This document shows, one piece after another, positions 37,396 through 46,770 of a stretch of DNA of 64,000 nucleotides. Below the pieces are notes generated by a model. It saw only the letters and a list, made by a program, of their open reading frames with translations, was not told the origin of the DNA and ran no database searches. The stretch is from assembly GCA_965183835.1 (NCBI GenBank), contig CBCYME010000008.1, positions 1 to 64,000 on the forward strand. Direction: 5' to 3'. Both the position numbers and the translations under genes were made by a program. Source of the stretch: OMPR01 sp965183835 (lineage in GTDB: Bacteria; Pseudomonadota; Alphaproteobacteria; Rhodobacterales; Rhodobacteraceae). Each line of letters begins with the position of its first letter. Position 1 is the first letter of the stretch.

Positions 37396-38733
37396 TCAGC
37401 CCTCCTTTTCAATTTTGGCAAGGCAGTCCCGCAGGGCCTCGCCGTATTCGTATTTAGCCGGGCAGGCAAAGCCGACCAGACCCAGATCTTCTTCGTCCAG
37501 CTCTAGCGCGCCGAGCGCCTGTGCTGAATCCGTGTCCATAACCAACAACGCACGGAGCAACTGTGTCGGCAGGTAATCCTGTGGCATCAACTCTTCGAAA
37601 GTGCCGGTTGGAACCATCGCGCGGCGACCGCCGTTCAGGTTGGTGCCCAGATCCTGCATTTTGCGCGTCAACGCCGAGCCCAAGACGGGCTGAATGGCGT
37701 ATTTCGAAAACATCGGACGGATCCAACCCAGTGGGATCTGTTTGGTGTCTTCGCGCATGATGGTGATCTGGCGTGCGTGACGGCCCAAGTATGCGCCGGG
37801 TCCGTCTGCGGCACGACCGCTCAGAACCGAACCGGACACGACACGAACAGCGCCATCAGCGCTGACTTCGTTTGCTGTCAGCTCGTCCGTCGAGGCACCC
37901 ATCATGGTTCGGATCAAACGCGGGTTAGACGCAGCAGGGCCTGCCAGTGCGATCACGATATTCGGATCGATATGGCCGGTCATCAACAGACGACCAATGG
38001 CAATCACGTCCTGATAGGAAATGGTCCAGACAACTTGGTCGCCAACCGGGGGCTGCAAGAAGTGGATGTGCGTACCAGCCAAACCAGCCGGGTGTGGACC
38101 CGAGAAGGTCGCAACCGTCGCGCCATCAACTGAGGGAACCGTATCGCCTGCTTTGTGGCACAGATAGGTCGCACCGTCGCTCAGCAGCGTAATCGCCTTA
38201 AGCCCGGTTTCAAACGCCTCTTTGGCGTCTGCGATGATCAGGGCGGCATCCGCGGCCAGCGGTTCGCTGTCCATTGCCGTGACATAGATCGCCAGCGGCT
38301 TGCTGCCAGGCTGGGGCATCTTGGAATAGGGCCGTGTGCGGAAACTGGTCCACAAACCCGCCGCGCAGAGCTTTTCTGTTAGCCCTTCCGCAGTTTTGCC
38401 GTTTCCGACCGCACTAAAGTCGATTCCTGCATCGTTTACATCGGAGATATCGATGACAACACTCTGCAAGACCCGGCGCGCACCGCGGTTGATTGCCTTG
38501 ACCCGACCCGTGGCCGGAGCAACGATGACAGCCTCTGGCGCATCTTTGTGACAAAACAGCGGGGTGCCGCGTTGTACGGCATCACCGTCCTGCACCAGCA
38601 TTTTGGGTTTCAGGCCAACATAGTCGGCCCCGACGACACCCACCGATCCAAAGTCTGGACCAGGGTGGATTTTCTGTTCGGGTGCGCCTGCCAACGGCAG
38701 GTTTAACCCTTTTTTCAATGAGAAATTATGCAT
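37396..38733 (-). CDS. nqrA: Na+-NQR subunit A
   Basis: The 445-residue soluble subunit begins MHNFSLKKGLNLPLAGAPEQ, the usual NqrA opening. It has GVVGADYVGLKPKMLVQDGD and a C-terminal cluster of acidic residues. It docks on the cytoplasmic side and helps bind ubiquinone. It is first in the operon. The 387-base gap upstream should hold the promoter, but I could not name a regulator site there. Confidence 0.94.
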   Translation of the reverse strand: MHNFSLKKGLNLPLAGAPEQKIHPGPDFGSVGVVGADYVGLKPKMLVQDGDAVQRGTPLFCHKDAPEAVIVAPATGRVKAINRGARRVLQSVVIDISDVNDAGIDFSAVGNGKTAEGLTEKLCAAGLWTSFRTRPYSKMPQPGSKPLAIYVTAMDSEPLAADAALIIADAKEAFETGLKAITLLSDGATYLCHKAGDTVPSVDGATVATFSGPHPAGLAGTHIHFLQPPVGDQVVWTISYQDVIAIGRLLMTGHIDPNIVIALAGPAASNPRLIRTMMGASTDELTANEVSADGAVRVVSGSVLSGRAADGPGAYLGRHARQITIMREDTKQIPLGWIRPMFSKYAIQPVLGSALTRKMQDLGTNLNGGRRAMVPTGTFEELMPQDYLPTQLLRALLVMDTDSAQALGALELDEEDLGLVGFACPAKYEYGEALRDCLAKIEKEG

Positions 38734-39120
38734 ATGTAGCTACGTTCTTCCGAGCCCGTTTCCCGTGGCGGTTCCTACCTGATGGATAGCCGCAACAAGG
38801 CAAATTCCGAGAAACCTAACATAGGTTCCAACACAGTCCAAAATATTCAGTCTATGGATTTGCCAGGGTAGCTCCTGTCCGCGCGCAGCTTTACGCCGGG
38901 AATGCGAAAAACGCAAACCTCCTTTGCGCTGAATCTCGGAATTTGAGTGGATTTTTACTGTCTCGGGGTAAAGTAACACAGGGCTTCAGGCGCATTTGCC
39001 GTCTCTGTTGTCAGGATTGACGCATCAGAGTTGTGCACCGGCTTTGCGGGTTTCACAGATTCGGGCGCTGCATCGCAGCAAATGTGCGGTTCTGATCCGA
39101 AAACCAGAACCGAGGGACGG
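38734..39120. other. Gap between the RND efflux gene and nqrA
   Basis: No gene is convincing here. An inverted repeat, CGGTTCTG (39087-39094) with CAGAACCG (39105-39112), lies just beyond the RND stop on the minus strand and may help stop its transcript, although no T run follows. The part near 38734 should hold the nqr promoter. I see no clear operator. Confidence 0.45.
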
Positions 39121-42100
39121 TTATCTTAGAAACCGTCGGATATCGTCGCTGATGGCCAGCAGAACTGGGATCAGGATCAAAGTGATCAGCGTGGCAAAAA
39201 TTTCGCCATAGGCCAACGAAATCGCCGCCGGGATCAGATATTGTGCCTGTTCTGATGTTTCGCTGAGTAGGGGCATCAGACCGATAACAGTTGTGGCTGT
39301 CGTCAGGAAAATAGCCTGAAACCGTCCGATCCCTGCGTCTTTCAGGGCTTCATGGACCGTGTGCCCATCGCGACGCGCGTCATTGTACCGTGTTACCATG
39401 ACCAAAGAGTCATTTACCACCACACCCGTTAGGGCCAGCATTCCAAAGAAAGACAGCAGTGAAAGCGGCACGTCCATGATCAAGTGTCCAATCGTTGCCC
39501 CCACAAATCCAAACGGTACGACCGATACAATAATCACCGGTTGCCAGTACGATTTGAGCGGGACCGCCATCAGCACATAGATCAGCACCATCGCCAGCAA
39601 CAACGCGCGTTTCAATCCATCCTGCACTTCTCCGATTTCCTCAAGCTCGCCCCCGGCCCGAATGTCGACAGAGGGATAGCGTTCCGTCAGATCGGGCACC
39701 AATGTCTGGAACATCGCTTGCGAGGTTTCTTCGGGTGATACTTTGGATTTGTCGATAGAGGCACTTACGGTGCTGAGCTGCTTGCCATTTCGACGGGTGA
39801 TGGAACTGGGCACATACCGCCCGCTGACCTCGGCCACGGACAGCAGCGGCACCCAATCGCCTGCCTCATTGCGCAGGCGCGATTGCATCAGATCGTCTAT
39901 CGTGTTGCGCGCCTGTGTGGCGTTGCGCACAATCACACGCACCTCTTGATCATCACGCTGGATTTTTTGCACTTCGGCCCCGCCAAAACGATATCCGATC
40001 TGGGTTGCCAGTGTTTCGGTGGAAAATCCCAGATGGCGGGCTTCGGGTTTCAAGCGCACGGTCAGTTCAGGTGCGCCGCCTTGCAATGAACTGCGCAGGT
40101 TCGAAACGCCGTCGATTGTGCCCAGATATGCGCGCACTTCGTCACTGGCTTTGGCCAGTAGATCGGTGTCTTTGCTGAACAGCCGGATCTGGAATCCGCC
40201 GCCCAACTCTTCGGTGCCTGAAAAACTCAACTCGACGGTCCCTTCGAGTTGCCCAACGCGGGTTTGCCAGTCCCGCAGGATATCGAGAATACCAAGGCCC
40301 GGACGATCCGCGACAGGGGTTAGCTCTGCATATAGCTCGGCGCTGCGCGGGTCCGAGATCTGGAAAAAGATGTTGCGGATTGGCGGTTCTGCCAAAGAAT
40401 GCGTTTCAGCCAGTTCGGCGTTCAGCGCATCCCCGATATCTTGGATAAACAAGATATTGTCGCGAGTCAGGGCAAAGGGTGCCCGCTTGTCCATCTGCAT
40501 GCTGAGCGAAATCACCTGACCGGGAACTTCTGGGAAAAAGGTTGTTTTGACCTTGCCTTTGTAAATCAGCCCAATGCCAAGCGCGGCCATTGCGACAAAG
40601 AGCAACAGAACCGCATACCGATGGATCAAGGCCAGACGCAGGGCAGGGGCATATATAGTGACCCTGAAACCCGCCAATCCGCGTTTGAAAACCGATTGCA
40701 CTCGTGCCCAACCGCGCGAGACAAAATTGCTGGGCTCTTTGTTCATATCGATGTGGGCAAGGTGGGCGGGCAGGATGAATTTGCTTTCGAACAGCGAAAA
40801 CAACAGCGCCAAGATGACCATGCCCGAAAACCCGGCCAGAACTTTGCCCAGCGGGTTGTTGATCATCAGCAAGGGAAAGAAGGCCGCGATGGTCGTCAGA
40901 ACACCAAAAACGGTTGCGACTGCAACTTTGTTCACACCTGCTTCGGTGCCGATCAGCGGGTCTTTGTGCTTTTTGCGTTCCTCAAAAACGCTTTCGCCGA
41001 CGACAACCGCATCGTCGACCAAAATCCCCAAGGCAATGATCAGACCAAAAGTGGTGATATCGTTGAGCGAATAGTCGATCCATTTGCTGCCCGCCACAGC
41101 CAGTGCGCCCATAACCGATATGGGAATGCCCATTGCGACCCAAAAGGCCAAGCGAACGTTCAAGAACAGCGATAGCATCAGCCCAACCAGCAAGAGCCCC
41201 TGAAACCCATTGGTCTGCAACAATTGCAAACGATCCGAGATGTAAGAACTCGCGTCGCCCCAAACGGTTGTCTTGACTTCGGGCGGCAGAATTTGGCGGA
41301 ATTCCTCGACCGTTTCCTTGACTACCTTGGAAATCGTCAACAAGTTTTCGGTGCGCCCAACCTGAACCACCATGCCGACGGTCGGTTCCCCATTGAACCG
41401 AAACAGATAGTCGCGGTCGGCAAACCCATCAGTCACCTGTGCGACGTCCCCAAGCAGCACAACAGACCCATCTGGGCGTTCCAGAACCGGAATGCGGGCA
41501 TAATCACTGGCAAATCGGGCTTTGTTGTCGGCGCGCAGGAAAATGTCGCCCCCGGCTGTGCGCAGGGATCCGGATTGAAAATCGATCGAGTTGCGGCGGA
41601 TCGATTGCGCAACTTGCGCCACAGTTAGGTTCAACCGCTCCAACGCCGAGGGGAGCACCTCGATCTGCATCTCGCGTTCGTGCAAGCCCCAGATCTGAAG
41701 GCGCGACAGTTCCGGTTCTGCTAGCAGTTGTTCGCGCAGCCGCTCGGCCAGTCGTTGCAACGTGCGCGGATCGGTATCCCCATGAAGATTGACGTAAAGC
41801 GCCGGGATGTCAAAGCCGCCCGTCTGGATCACAGGTCGGCGCGCTGATTGTGGCAGATCACCAATGCTGTCGACCCGGATCCGTATCTTGTCCAACAGTT
41901 TCTGCAGATCCTGTGATCCGGATTTTCGCACGTAGATCGTAGAAGACGCCGCACTGGAGGTGGATGAGATCGAGCGTACGCCATCCAACCCTTCGAGGCC
42001 CTTTTCGATCTTTCGCGTGATCAGTTCATCGACTTGTTCGGCCGTGCTGCCGCGGTAATAGGTACTGATTTCGATGTTTTCTGCAGGGATGCGTGGAAAC

Positions 42101-42210
42101 CCTTCGATCCGGATGGTCAAGGCGGTCATGACGCCCATAAATAGGATGAGGGCCATAACAAGGTTGGCCGCAACAGGGTTGCGGATGAACCAGCTGGTCA
42201 ATGCGTGCAT
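39121..42210 (-). CDS. RND-family efflux transporter, inner-membrane pump (AcrB-type)
   Basis: This 1029-residue protein has the full AcrB-type layout: an N-terminal helix, two large periplasmic loops and about 12 helices. The proton-relay Asp pair lies in IALGILVDDAVVVGES. The start LTSWFIRNPVAANLVMALIL is typical of the heavy branch with wide substrate range. It follows the hlyD gene by 1 base and lies in a tetR-hlyD-RND operon. An outer-membrane TolC partner is not seen here. Drug, metal or lipid export cannot be distinguished. Confidence 0.92.
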   Translation of the reverse strand: MHALTSWFIRNPVAANLVMALILFMGVMTALTIRIEGFPRIPAENIEISTYYRGSTAEQVDELITRKIEKGLEGLDGVRSISSTSSAASSTIYVRKSGSQDLQKLLDKIRIRVDSIGDLPQSARRPVIQTGGFDIPALYVNLHGDTDPRTLQRLAERLREQLLAEPELSRLQIWGLHEREMQIEVLPSALERLNLTVAQVAQSIRRNSIDFQSGSLRTAGGDIFLRADNKARFASDYARIPVLERPDGSVVLLGDVAQVTDGFADRDYLFRFNGEPTVGMVVQVGRTENLLTISKVVKETVEEFRQILPPEVKTTVWGDASSYISDRLQLLQTNGFQGLLLVGLMLSLFLNVRLAFWVAMGIPISVMGALAVAGSKWIDYSLNDITTFGLIIALGILVDDAVVVGESVFEERKKHKDPLIGTEAGVNKVAVATVFGVLTTIAAFFPLLMINNPLGKVLAGFSGMVILALLFSLFESKFILPAHLAHIDMNKEPSNFVSRGWARVQSVFKRGLAGFRVTIYAPALRLALIHRYAVLLLFVAMAALGIGLIYKGKVKTTFFPEVPGQVISLSMQMDKRAPFALTRDNILFIQDIGDALNAELAETHSLAEPPIRNIFFQISDPRSAELYAELTPVADRPGLGILDILRDWQTRVGQLEGTVELSFSGTEELGGGFQIRLFSKDTDLLAKASDEVRAYLGTIDGVSNLRSSLQGGAPELTVRLKPEARHLGFSTETLATQIGYRFGGAEVQKIQRDDQEVRVIVRNATQARNTIDDLMQSRLRNEAGDWVPLLSVAEVSGRYVPSSITRRNGKQLSTVSASIDKSKVSPEETSQAMFQTLVPDLTERYPSVDIRAGGELEEIGEVQDGLKRALLLAMVLIYVLMAVPLKSYWQPVIIVSVVPFGFVGATIGHLIMDVPLSLLSFFGMLALTGVVVNDSLVMVTRYNDARRDGHTVHEALKDAGIGRFQAIFLTTATTVIGLMPLLSETSEQAQYLIPAAISLAYGEIFATLITLILIPVLLAISDDIRRFLR

Positions 42211-42211
42211 G

Positions 42212-43348
42212 TCACTGACCCTCTACTTGGCGCGGGGACACTTGCAGCCCCGGTAAGAAAGATCCAAGCGGATTGCGCACTACATCAAGTGTTGTGCTTG
42301 TTTCGGGCGCACGAACAACGACATGGGCGCCTTCGCGATAGCTGATGTCGGCCTTGAACCGTCGCAACCGGTTTTCTGGATCGACATACCAAATGTCGCC
42401 TTCGCGGGTCAGCGTGGATTCTGGCAACCTTAGGGTTTGTTCGATTTCGCGCCCGTTCAGCTCCACTTTCACAAAAGCACCGGGCTGGATCAGGCCGGGC
42501 TTTGCTTCGACCACTTCGAGAAACAGTTTGCGCTGTCTGGTTTGGGCATCCAAAAACCCGCCGCCACGCCGAATGCGGGCCGTTCCAAGAAACTGATTAG
42601 TTTGACTAAGCAGCTTGGCGGTGTGGCGATCCCAGGGTTTAGACAGCAACACCCAATCCGCATCGCCCAAAGACACCTCAAGATCAAACCGTTGATCATC
42701 AACCAGCGAAAGCAATGCTTGGCCGGCGGTAACGGTTTGGCCCGGGCTGACATCGCGCTTGGTGACAAAGCCGGAAAATGGGGCGGTGATCACAGTCGAC
42801 CGCAGCTGTTCGCGCGCGGCTTCGACCTGAACCTTACTGGCCGCGACGGCATGTTCGGCGATGCGCATTTGTGGTAAGTGCAACGCAAGGTCTGTTGCCT
42901 CAATGGTCTTTCCCCGAGCGATTTGCTTTCGGGCCACTTCGGATTTGTTTTTGGCCTGAACAAGGGCCAGCTCCGCTTCGGACAACCGCTGTTGAGCCTG
43001 TGCCAGATTGAACCGAAAATTGCTGTCTTCGATCCGGATCAGGGTATCGCCCTCTTTCACCTGCTCACCCGCCAATGAATGGTCTGACACCTCGATAATG
43101 CGCCCGGATACAGCGGCAGAAAGGGTCGCGGACCAACGCGGTTTGATTTCCGCAAAGCCGTGAACCTTGCCAGCGTGGCTGCTGCTCTGCGCTGAGATTA
43201 CGGAAACAAGCGGAAAGCTTGGCGGTTTGACCGCTTCGGCAATGTCGGCTGTATCTTCGAGTTCGTCCAGAAAGACCAAGACGCCACCCAGAATGACGCT
43301 TGCAGCCAGTAACCATTTCCAGCGGCCACGGGGTTTCGGGTCAGTCAT
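42212..43348 (-). CDS. RND efflux periplasmic adaptor (HlyD/AcrA family)
   Basis: The 378-residue membrane-fusion protein has an N-terminal anchor helix (about 11-27), a barrel-sandwich segment (SLAGEQVKEGDTLIRIED ... VITAPFSGFVTKRDVSPGQTV), a coiled-coil hairpin (RLSEAELALVQAKNKSEVA) and a beta-barrel. It links the pump to an outer-membrane channel. It is cotranscribed with the RND gene and overlaps the tetR end by 8 bases. Confidence 0.9.
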   Translation of the reverse strand: MTDPKPRGRWKWLLAASVILGGVLVFLDELEDTADIAEAVKPPSFPLVSVISAQSSSHAGKVHGFAEIKPRWSATLSAAVSGRIIEVSDHSLAGEQVKEGDTLIRIEDSNFRFNLAQAQQRLSEAELALVQAKNKSEVARKQIARGKTIEATDLALHLPQMRIAEHAVAASKVQVEAAREQLRSTVITAPFSGFVTKRDVSPGQTVTAGQALLSLVDDQRFDLEVSLGDADWVLLSKPWDRHTAKLLSQTNQFLGTARIRRGGGFLDAQTRQRKLFLEVVEAKPGLIQPGAFVKVELNGREIEQTLRLPESTLTREGDIWYVDPENRLRRFKADISYREGAHVVVRAPETSTTLDVVRNPLGSFLPGLQVSPRQVEGQ

Positions 43349-43961
43349 TGCGCGGTCCTTTGGACGGGGGGGTAAGATAGATATGCAGCATGCGGCGCAC
43401 GGTTTCAGTTAGGGCAGGGGGCACGGCCCGTTCCGCAAAGGCCGCTTGCGTAATCATGCCGTCAAACAAAGCGAGCAGGGAATAAACAACGCTGTCGGGG
43501 CAAAGGTCAGTGGGCAACCGGTTTGCCGCCTGATCTTTTTGGATCGCATGCACCATTGCAGCCGCCAGATTGCGTTCCGAAGCTTGCAGTTCTTCGAATC
43601 CTTCGCGTGTGTTGTGGGCATGAATCCCAAATTCGATTGAGAGACGCGAAATGATCGGGTTGGTTTGATACGCAACCAAATCAGCCAAAAGGCTATCCAA
43701 GGTTTCAAGCAGGCTAGAGCCGGTTTCAATCATTCGGGTCATATCATCTACGCTGTCGCGTTCATGCAGCGCGAGCGCCTGTATGATCGCGTCTTTGCCA
43801 GAAAAATACCGATACAATCCGCCGGGGCTGATGTCCGCGGCTTTGCAGATATCCTGCATTGTCGTGTCTTGCAGGCCTTTGGAGGCAAACAGCGTCGCGG
43901 CCGCCTCTAGAATAGCGGTGGTGCGTCGGTTTCGGTTTTTGGGATCTTTGGGGCGGGCCAT
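43341..43961 (-). CDS. TetR-family repressor of the efflux operon
   Basis: The start at 43961 (MARPKDPKNRNRRTTAILEA) gives 206 residues. A GTG 30 bases upstream is an alternative. Residues 12-58 form the TetR helix-turn-helix (MQDICKAADISPGGLYRYFSG). The C-terminal part is a helical ligand pocket. As the first gene of tetR-hlyD-RND it probably represses its own operon and is released by a pump substrate. The upstream gap of about 200 bases may hold its operator. Confidence 0.88.
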   Translation of the reverse strand: MARPKDPKNRNRRTTAILEAAATLFASKGLQDTTMQDICKAADISPGGLYRYFSGKDAIIQALALHERDSVDDMTRMIETGSSLLETLDSLLADLVAYQTNPIISRLSIEFGIHAHNTREGFEELQASERNLAAAMVHAIQKDQAANRLPTDLCPDSVVYSLLALFDGMITQAAFAERAVPPALTETVRRMLHIYLTPPSKGPRND

Positions 43962-44160
43962 CTGAGACTCATTTTGCGAATGAAGATTCACATAATGCCT
44001 TGGCTCGCTGATGTAAAGTTAAGAGAATAAGGATTCTTACAATTTTAGAGGGAAGCATCAATACCCCCCCCCTTTCACATCAAGTATTAGTGAAAACAAA
44101 ACGAATGACATTGAAAGTGAGTGAGCCTATGTATTCGGCGAAACGCACGAGAGAATCTTA

Positions 44161-44934
44161 ATGGACGCGAACAGCCGACATCAGAGTATTGTAGACCTGC
44201 TCAAAGATCAGGATCGGGTTCAGGTCGAAGATCTGGCAGATCGTTTTGGGGTCAGTACACAGACAATTCGCGCGGATTTGCGGGCACTCAGCGATCGTGG
44301 AATGGCCGTGCGCACTCATGGTGGGGCCGAACGCGCCGATCAAAGTTCGAGCCAGGAATACGCAGCGCGGCGTCAAACCTGTGCACCACAGAAAGAGGCG
44401 ATGGGCCGTATCGCGGCGTCGCTGATCCCTGACAATTGCTCGGTGTCCTTGAACATCGGCACTTCAACAGAGCAGGTTGCCAAAGCGTTGGCGGCGCATT
44501 CGGGGCTGACGGTATTGTCAAACAATATCAACATCATCAACAGCCTGATCGGCACGCGGTCCAAAGACCTCATTTTGGCCGGGGGTGCCGTACGTCAAAG
44601 CGACGGGGCCATCGTTGGCGAAGACGCGGTTGAGTTCATTTCGCGCTACAAGGTGGATTATGCGGTGATTGGCGCGTCCTCGCTGGATGCGGACGGCTCG
44701 GTTTTGGACTTTGACGCACGTGAGGTTTCGGTGGCGCGGGCGGTCTTGCGCAACGCGCGCACGCGGATCTTAGTGTGTGACACATCAAAATTCGCGATTT
44801 CTGCCCCGGTCAGGATCTGCACCATCGCGGATCTGGACTATGTGGTGACAGATACGCCCCCCCCATTGGAGTTTCTGGAACAAGCCCGTCTTGGCCAGAC
44901 CGAAGTTTTGACAGTGGATCAATCCCATGACTGA
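44161..44934 (+). CDS. glpR: GlpR-like DeoR-family repressor
   Basis: The 257-residue protein has the DeoR helix-turn-helix (RVQVEDLADRFGVSTQTIRAD) and a sugar-phosphate-isomerase-like sensor domain (GTSTEQVAKALA, LAGGAVRQSDGAIVGEDAV). It overlaps glpD by 8 bases and should sense glycerol-3-phosphate. A nine-C run lies about 90 bases upstream. I see no clear operator in the leader. Context and family support GlpR. Confidence 0.88.
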   Translation: MDANSRHQSIVDLLKDQDRVQVEDLADRFGVSTQTIRADLRALSDRGMAVRTHGGAERADQSSSQEYAARRQTCAPQKEAMGRIAASLIPDNCSVSLNIGTSTEQVAKALAAHSGLTVLSNNINIINSLIGTRSKDLILAGGAVRQSDGAIVGEDAVEFISRYKVDYAVIGASSLDADGSVLDFDAREVSVARAVLRNARTRILVCDTSKFAISAPVRICTIADLDYVVTDTPPPLEFLEQARLGQTEVLTVDQSHD

Positions 44935-46519
44935 TGCGCAACACACAGACCCGGTGGATCTGTTCATCATTGGTGGCGGCATCAACGGCTGCGGCATTGC
45001 CCGCGATGCAGCGGGTCGCGGTATGTCAGTGTCCTTGGCCGAGATGAACGATTTGGGGTCTGCGACCTCTTCGGCGTCAACCAAACTGTTTCACGGTGGC
45101 CTGCGGTATCTGGAGTTTCTCGAATTCCGCCTTGTGCGCGAGGCTTTGATAGAACGCGAGGTCCTCTTGCGTGCGATGCCGCACATCAGCTGGCCAATGC
45201 GATTTGTGCTGCCCTACCACGCGGATATGCGATTCGAGGCTGAAACACCCGTCTCGCGCATGTTGTCCCGCGTCATGCCGTGGATGAAGGGGCGCCGCCC
45301 CGCTTGGCTGATCCGCATGGGCCTTTTCCTGTATGACACGCTTGGCGGGCGTAAGATCCTGCCTGCAACCACAACGCTGGATTTGCAGAGTGACCCGGTT
45401 GGGCGCCCTTTGAAAAACAAGTTCACAAAAGCGTATGAGTATTCAGACTGTTGGATCCAAGATTCCCGTCTGGTTGTTCTGAATGCCCGCGACGCCCAAG
45501 CACGGGGCGCTGAAATCTTGCCCCGGTGCAAAGTCGTCGGGATGGAGGTTCAGGGCGATCATTGGCTCGTAACGGTCCAGCGCGCAGATCACAGCACATT
45601 CACCCGTCGGGCCAAAATGGTTGTGAATGCGACGGGGCCATGGGTTGAGGACGTACTGAAGGGTGTCGCCGGTGCGTCCTCCTCTGATGGGGTGCGCCTG
45701 GTTCGGGGCAGCCACATCGTGACGCGCAAACTGTTTGATCATGACAAAAGCTATTTCTTTCAGGGCGAAGACGGGCGGATTATCTTTGCGATTCCGTATG
45801 AGGATGAATTCACCCTGATTGGAACCACCGATTCCGAACATTCAGATGCCGCGACCACGCCTCGGTGCTCAGAAGAAGAGCAAGCGTACCTGCTGGAATT
45901 CGCCTCGCAGTACTTTGAGGCTCCGATCTCGGCTGAGGATGTGGTCTGGACCTATTCCGGCGTGCGTCCCCTGTATGACGATGGTGCCAGTTCCGCCACC
46001 GCAGCCACCCGCGAATATGTGCTGCGGCTGGATCATTCGCAGGGTCCGCCAATGCTGAACGTGTTTGGCGGCAAAATCACCACCTACCGTAAATTGGCCG
46101 AGGCTGCGATGGCGCAGGTGAAATCCGTTTTCCCAACCACGCCGAACGGCTGGACCGCAGGCGTTGCACTGCCGGGGGGTGACTTTCCCGTCGATGGCGT
46201 TGATGCGCTGATTGAAACGCTATGCAAGCAGTATTCGTTTCTGCACCACGATTGGGCCCGACGCTTGGTTCGAACCTATGGAACTGAGGCAACCGCCATT
46301 CTTGGGGACGCAACAGCCGCCGCGGATTTGGGCGTTGATCTGGGCGGTACCCTGACCGGGGCCGAAATTGACTGGGTCATGGCCAATGAGTGGGTGCAAG
46401 AGGGCGATGATTTCTTGTGGCGTCGCACGCGCATGGGACTGCACCTGTCGGATGCAGAGCGCGAAGCGGTTGCTGACTACATCAAAACGGCCCAAACCCC
46501 GGCTTTGACAGGGGGCTGA
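44927..46519 (+). CDS. glpD: Glycerol-3-phosphate dehydrogenase (aerobic, FAD)
   Basis: The 530-residue flavoprotein opens with the FAD-binding VDLFIIGGGINGCGIARDAAGRG. It has SSASTKLFHGGLRYLEFLE and the C-terminal domain typical of GlpD. It oxidises sn-glycerol-3-phosphate to dihydroxyacetone phosphate at the inner membrane and feeds electrons to ubiquinone. It is coupled to glpR by an 8-base overlap. The usual glp ABC transporter genes are not in the 251 bases that follow. Confidence 0.94.
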   Translation: MTDAQHTDPVDLFIIGGGINGCGIARDAAGRGMSVSLAEMNDLGSATSSASTKLFHGGLRYLEFLEFRLVREALIEREVLLRAMPHISWPMRFVLPYHADMRFEAETPVSRMLSRVMPWMKGRRPAWLIRMGLFLYDTLGGRKILPATTTLDLQSDPVGRPLKNKFTKAYEYSDCWIQDSRLVVLNARDAQARGAEILPRCKVVGMEVQGDHWLVTVQRADHSTFTRRAKMVVNATGPWVEDVLKGVAGASSSDGVRLVRGSHIVTRKLFDHDKSYFFQGEDGRIIFAIPYEDEFTLIGTTDSEHSDAATTPRCSEEEQAYLLEFASQYFEAPISAEDVVWTYSGVRPLYDDGASSATAATREYVLRLDHSQGPPMLNVFGGKITTYRKLAEAAMAQVKSVFPTTPNGWTAGVALPGGDFPVDGVDALIETLCKQYSFLHHDWARRLVRTYGTEATAILGDATAAADLGVDLGGTLTGAEIDWVMANEWVQEGDDFLWRRTRMGLHLSDAEREAVADYIKTAQTPALTGG

Positions 46520-46770
46520 GCCCGAAAATCGCGTTAATCACTGCCAGTTCCTAGCCAGTATGCCGAGTTTTCGCCAAACTGGGTCAAAATGCGCGGCTTG
46601 TGTCAATTGAACACGCGCGCTCTCTCCTTTACATGGTCGGTGTTCGCTTTGCCGCCGTTTGCGCGGCTCTGCCCGCATGATGCGGTGTGGACCGCGTAAT
46701 CGTAGCCGCAGCAAAGCTGCACAGTCTCATCTCAAGTCTCACGCCTTATACGGGCGAAAAGGTAAGAAAA

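Noticed and set aside
44064..44072. Run of nine C before glpR
   Set aside because: Non-coding homopolymer without flanking repeats. It could cause sequence errors but shows no regulatory pattern.
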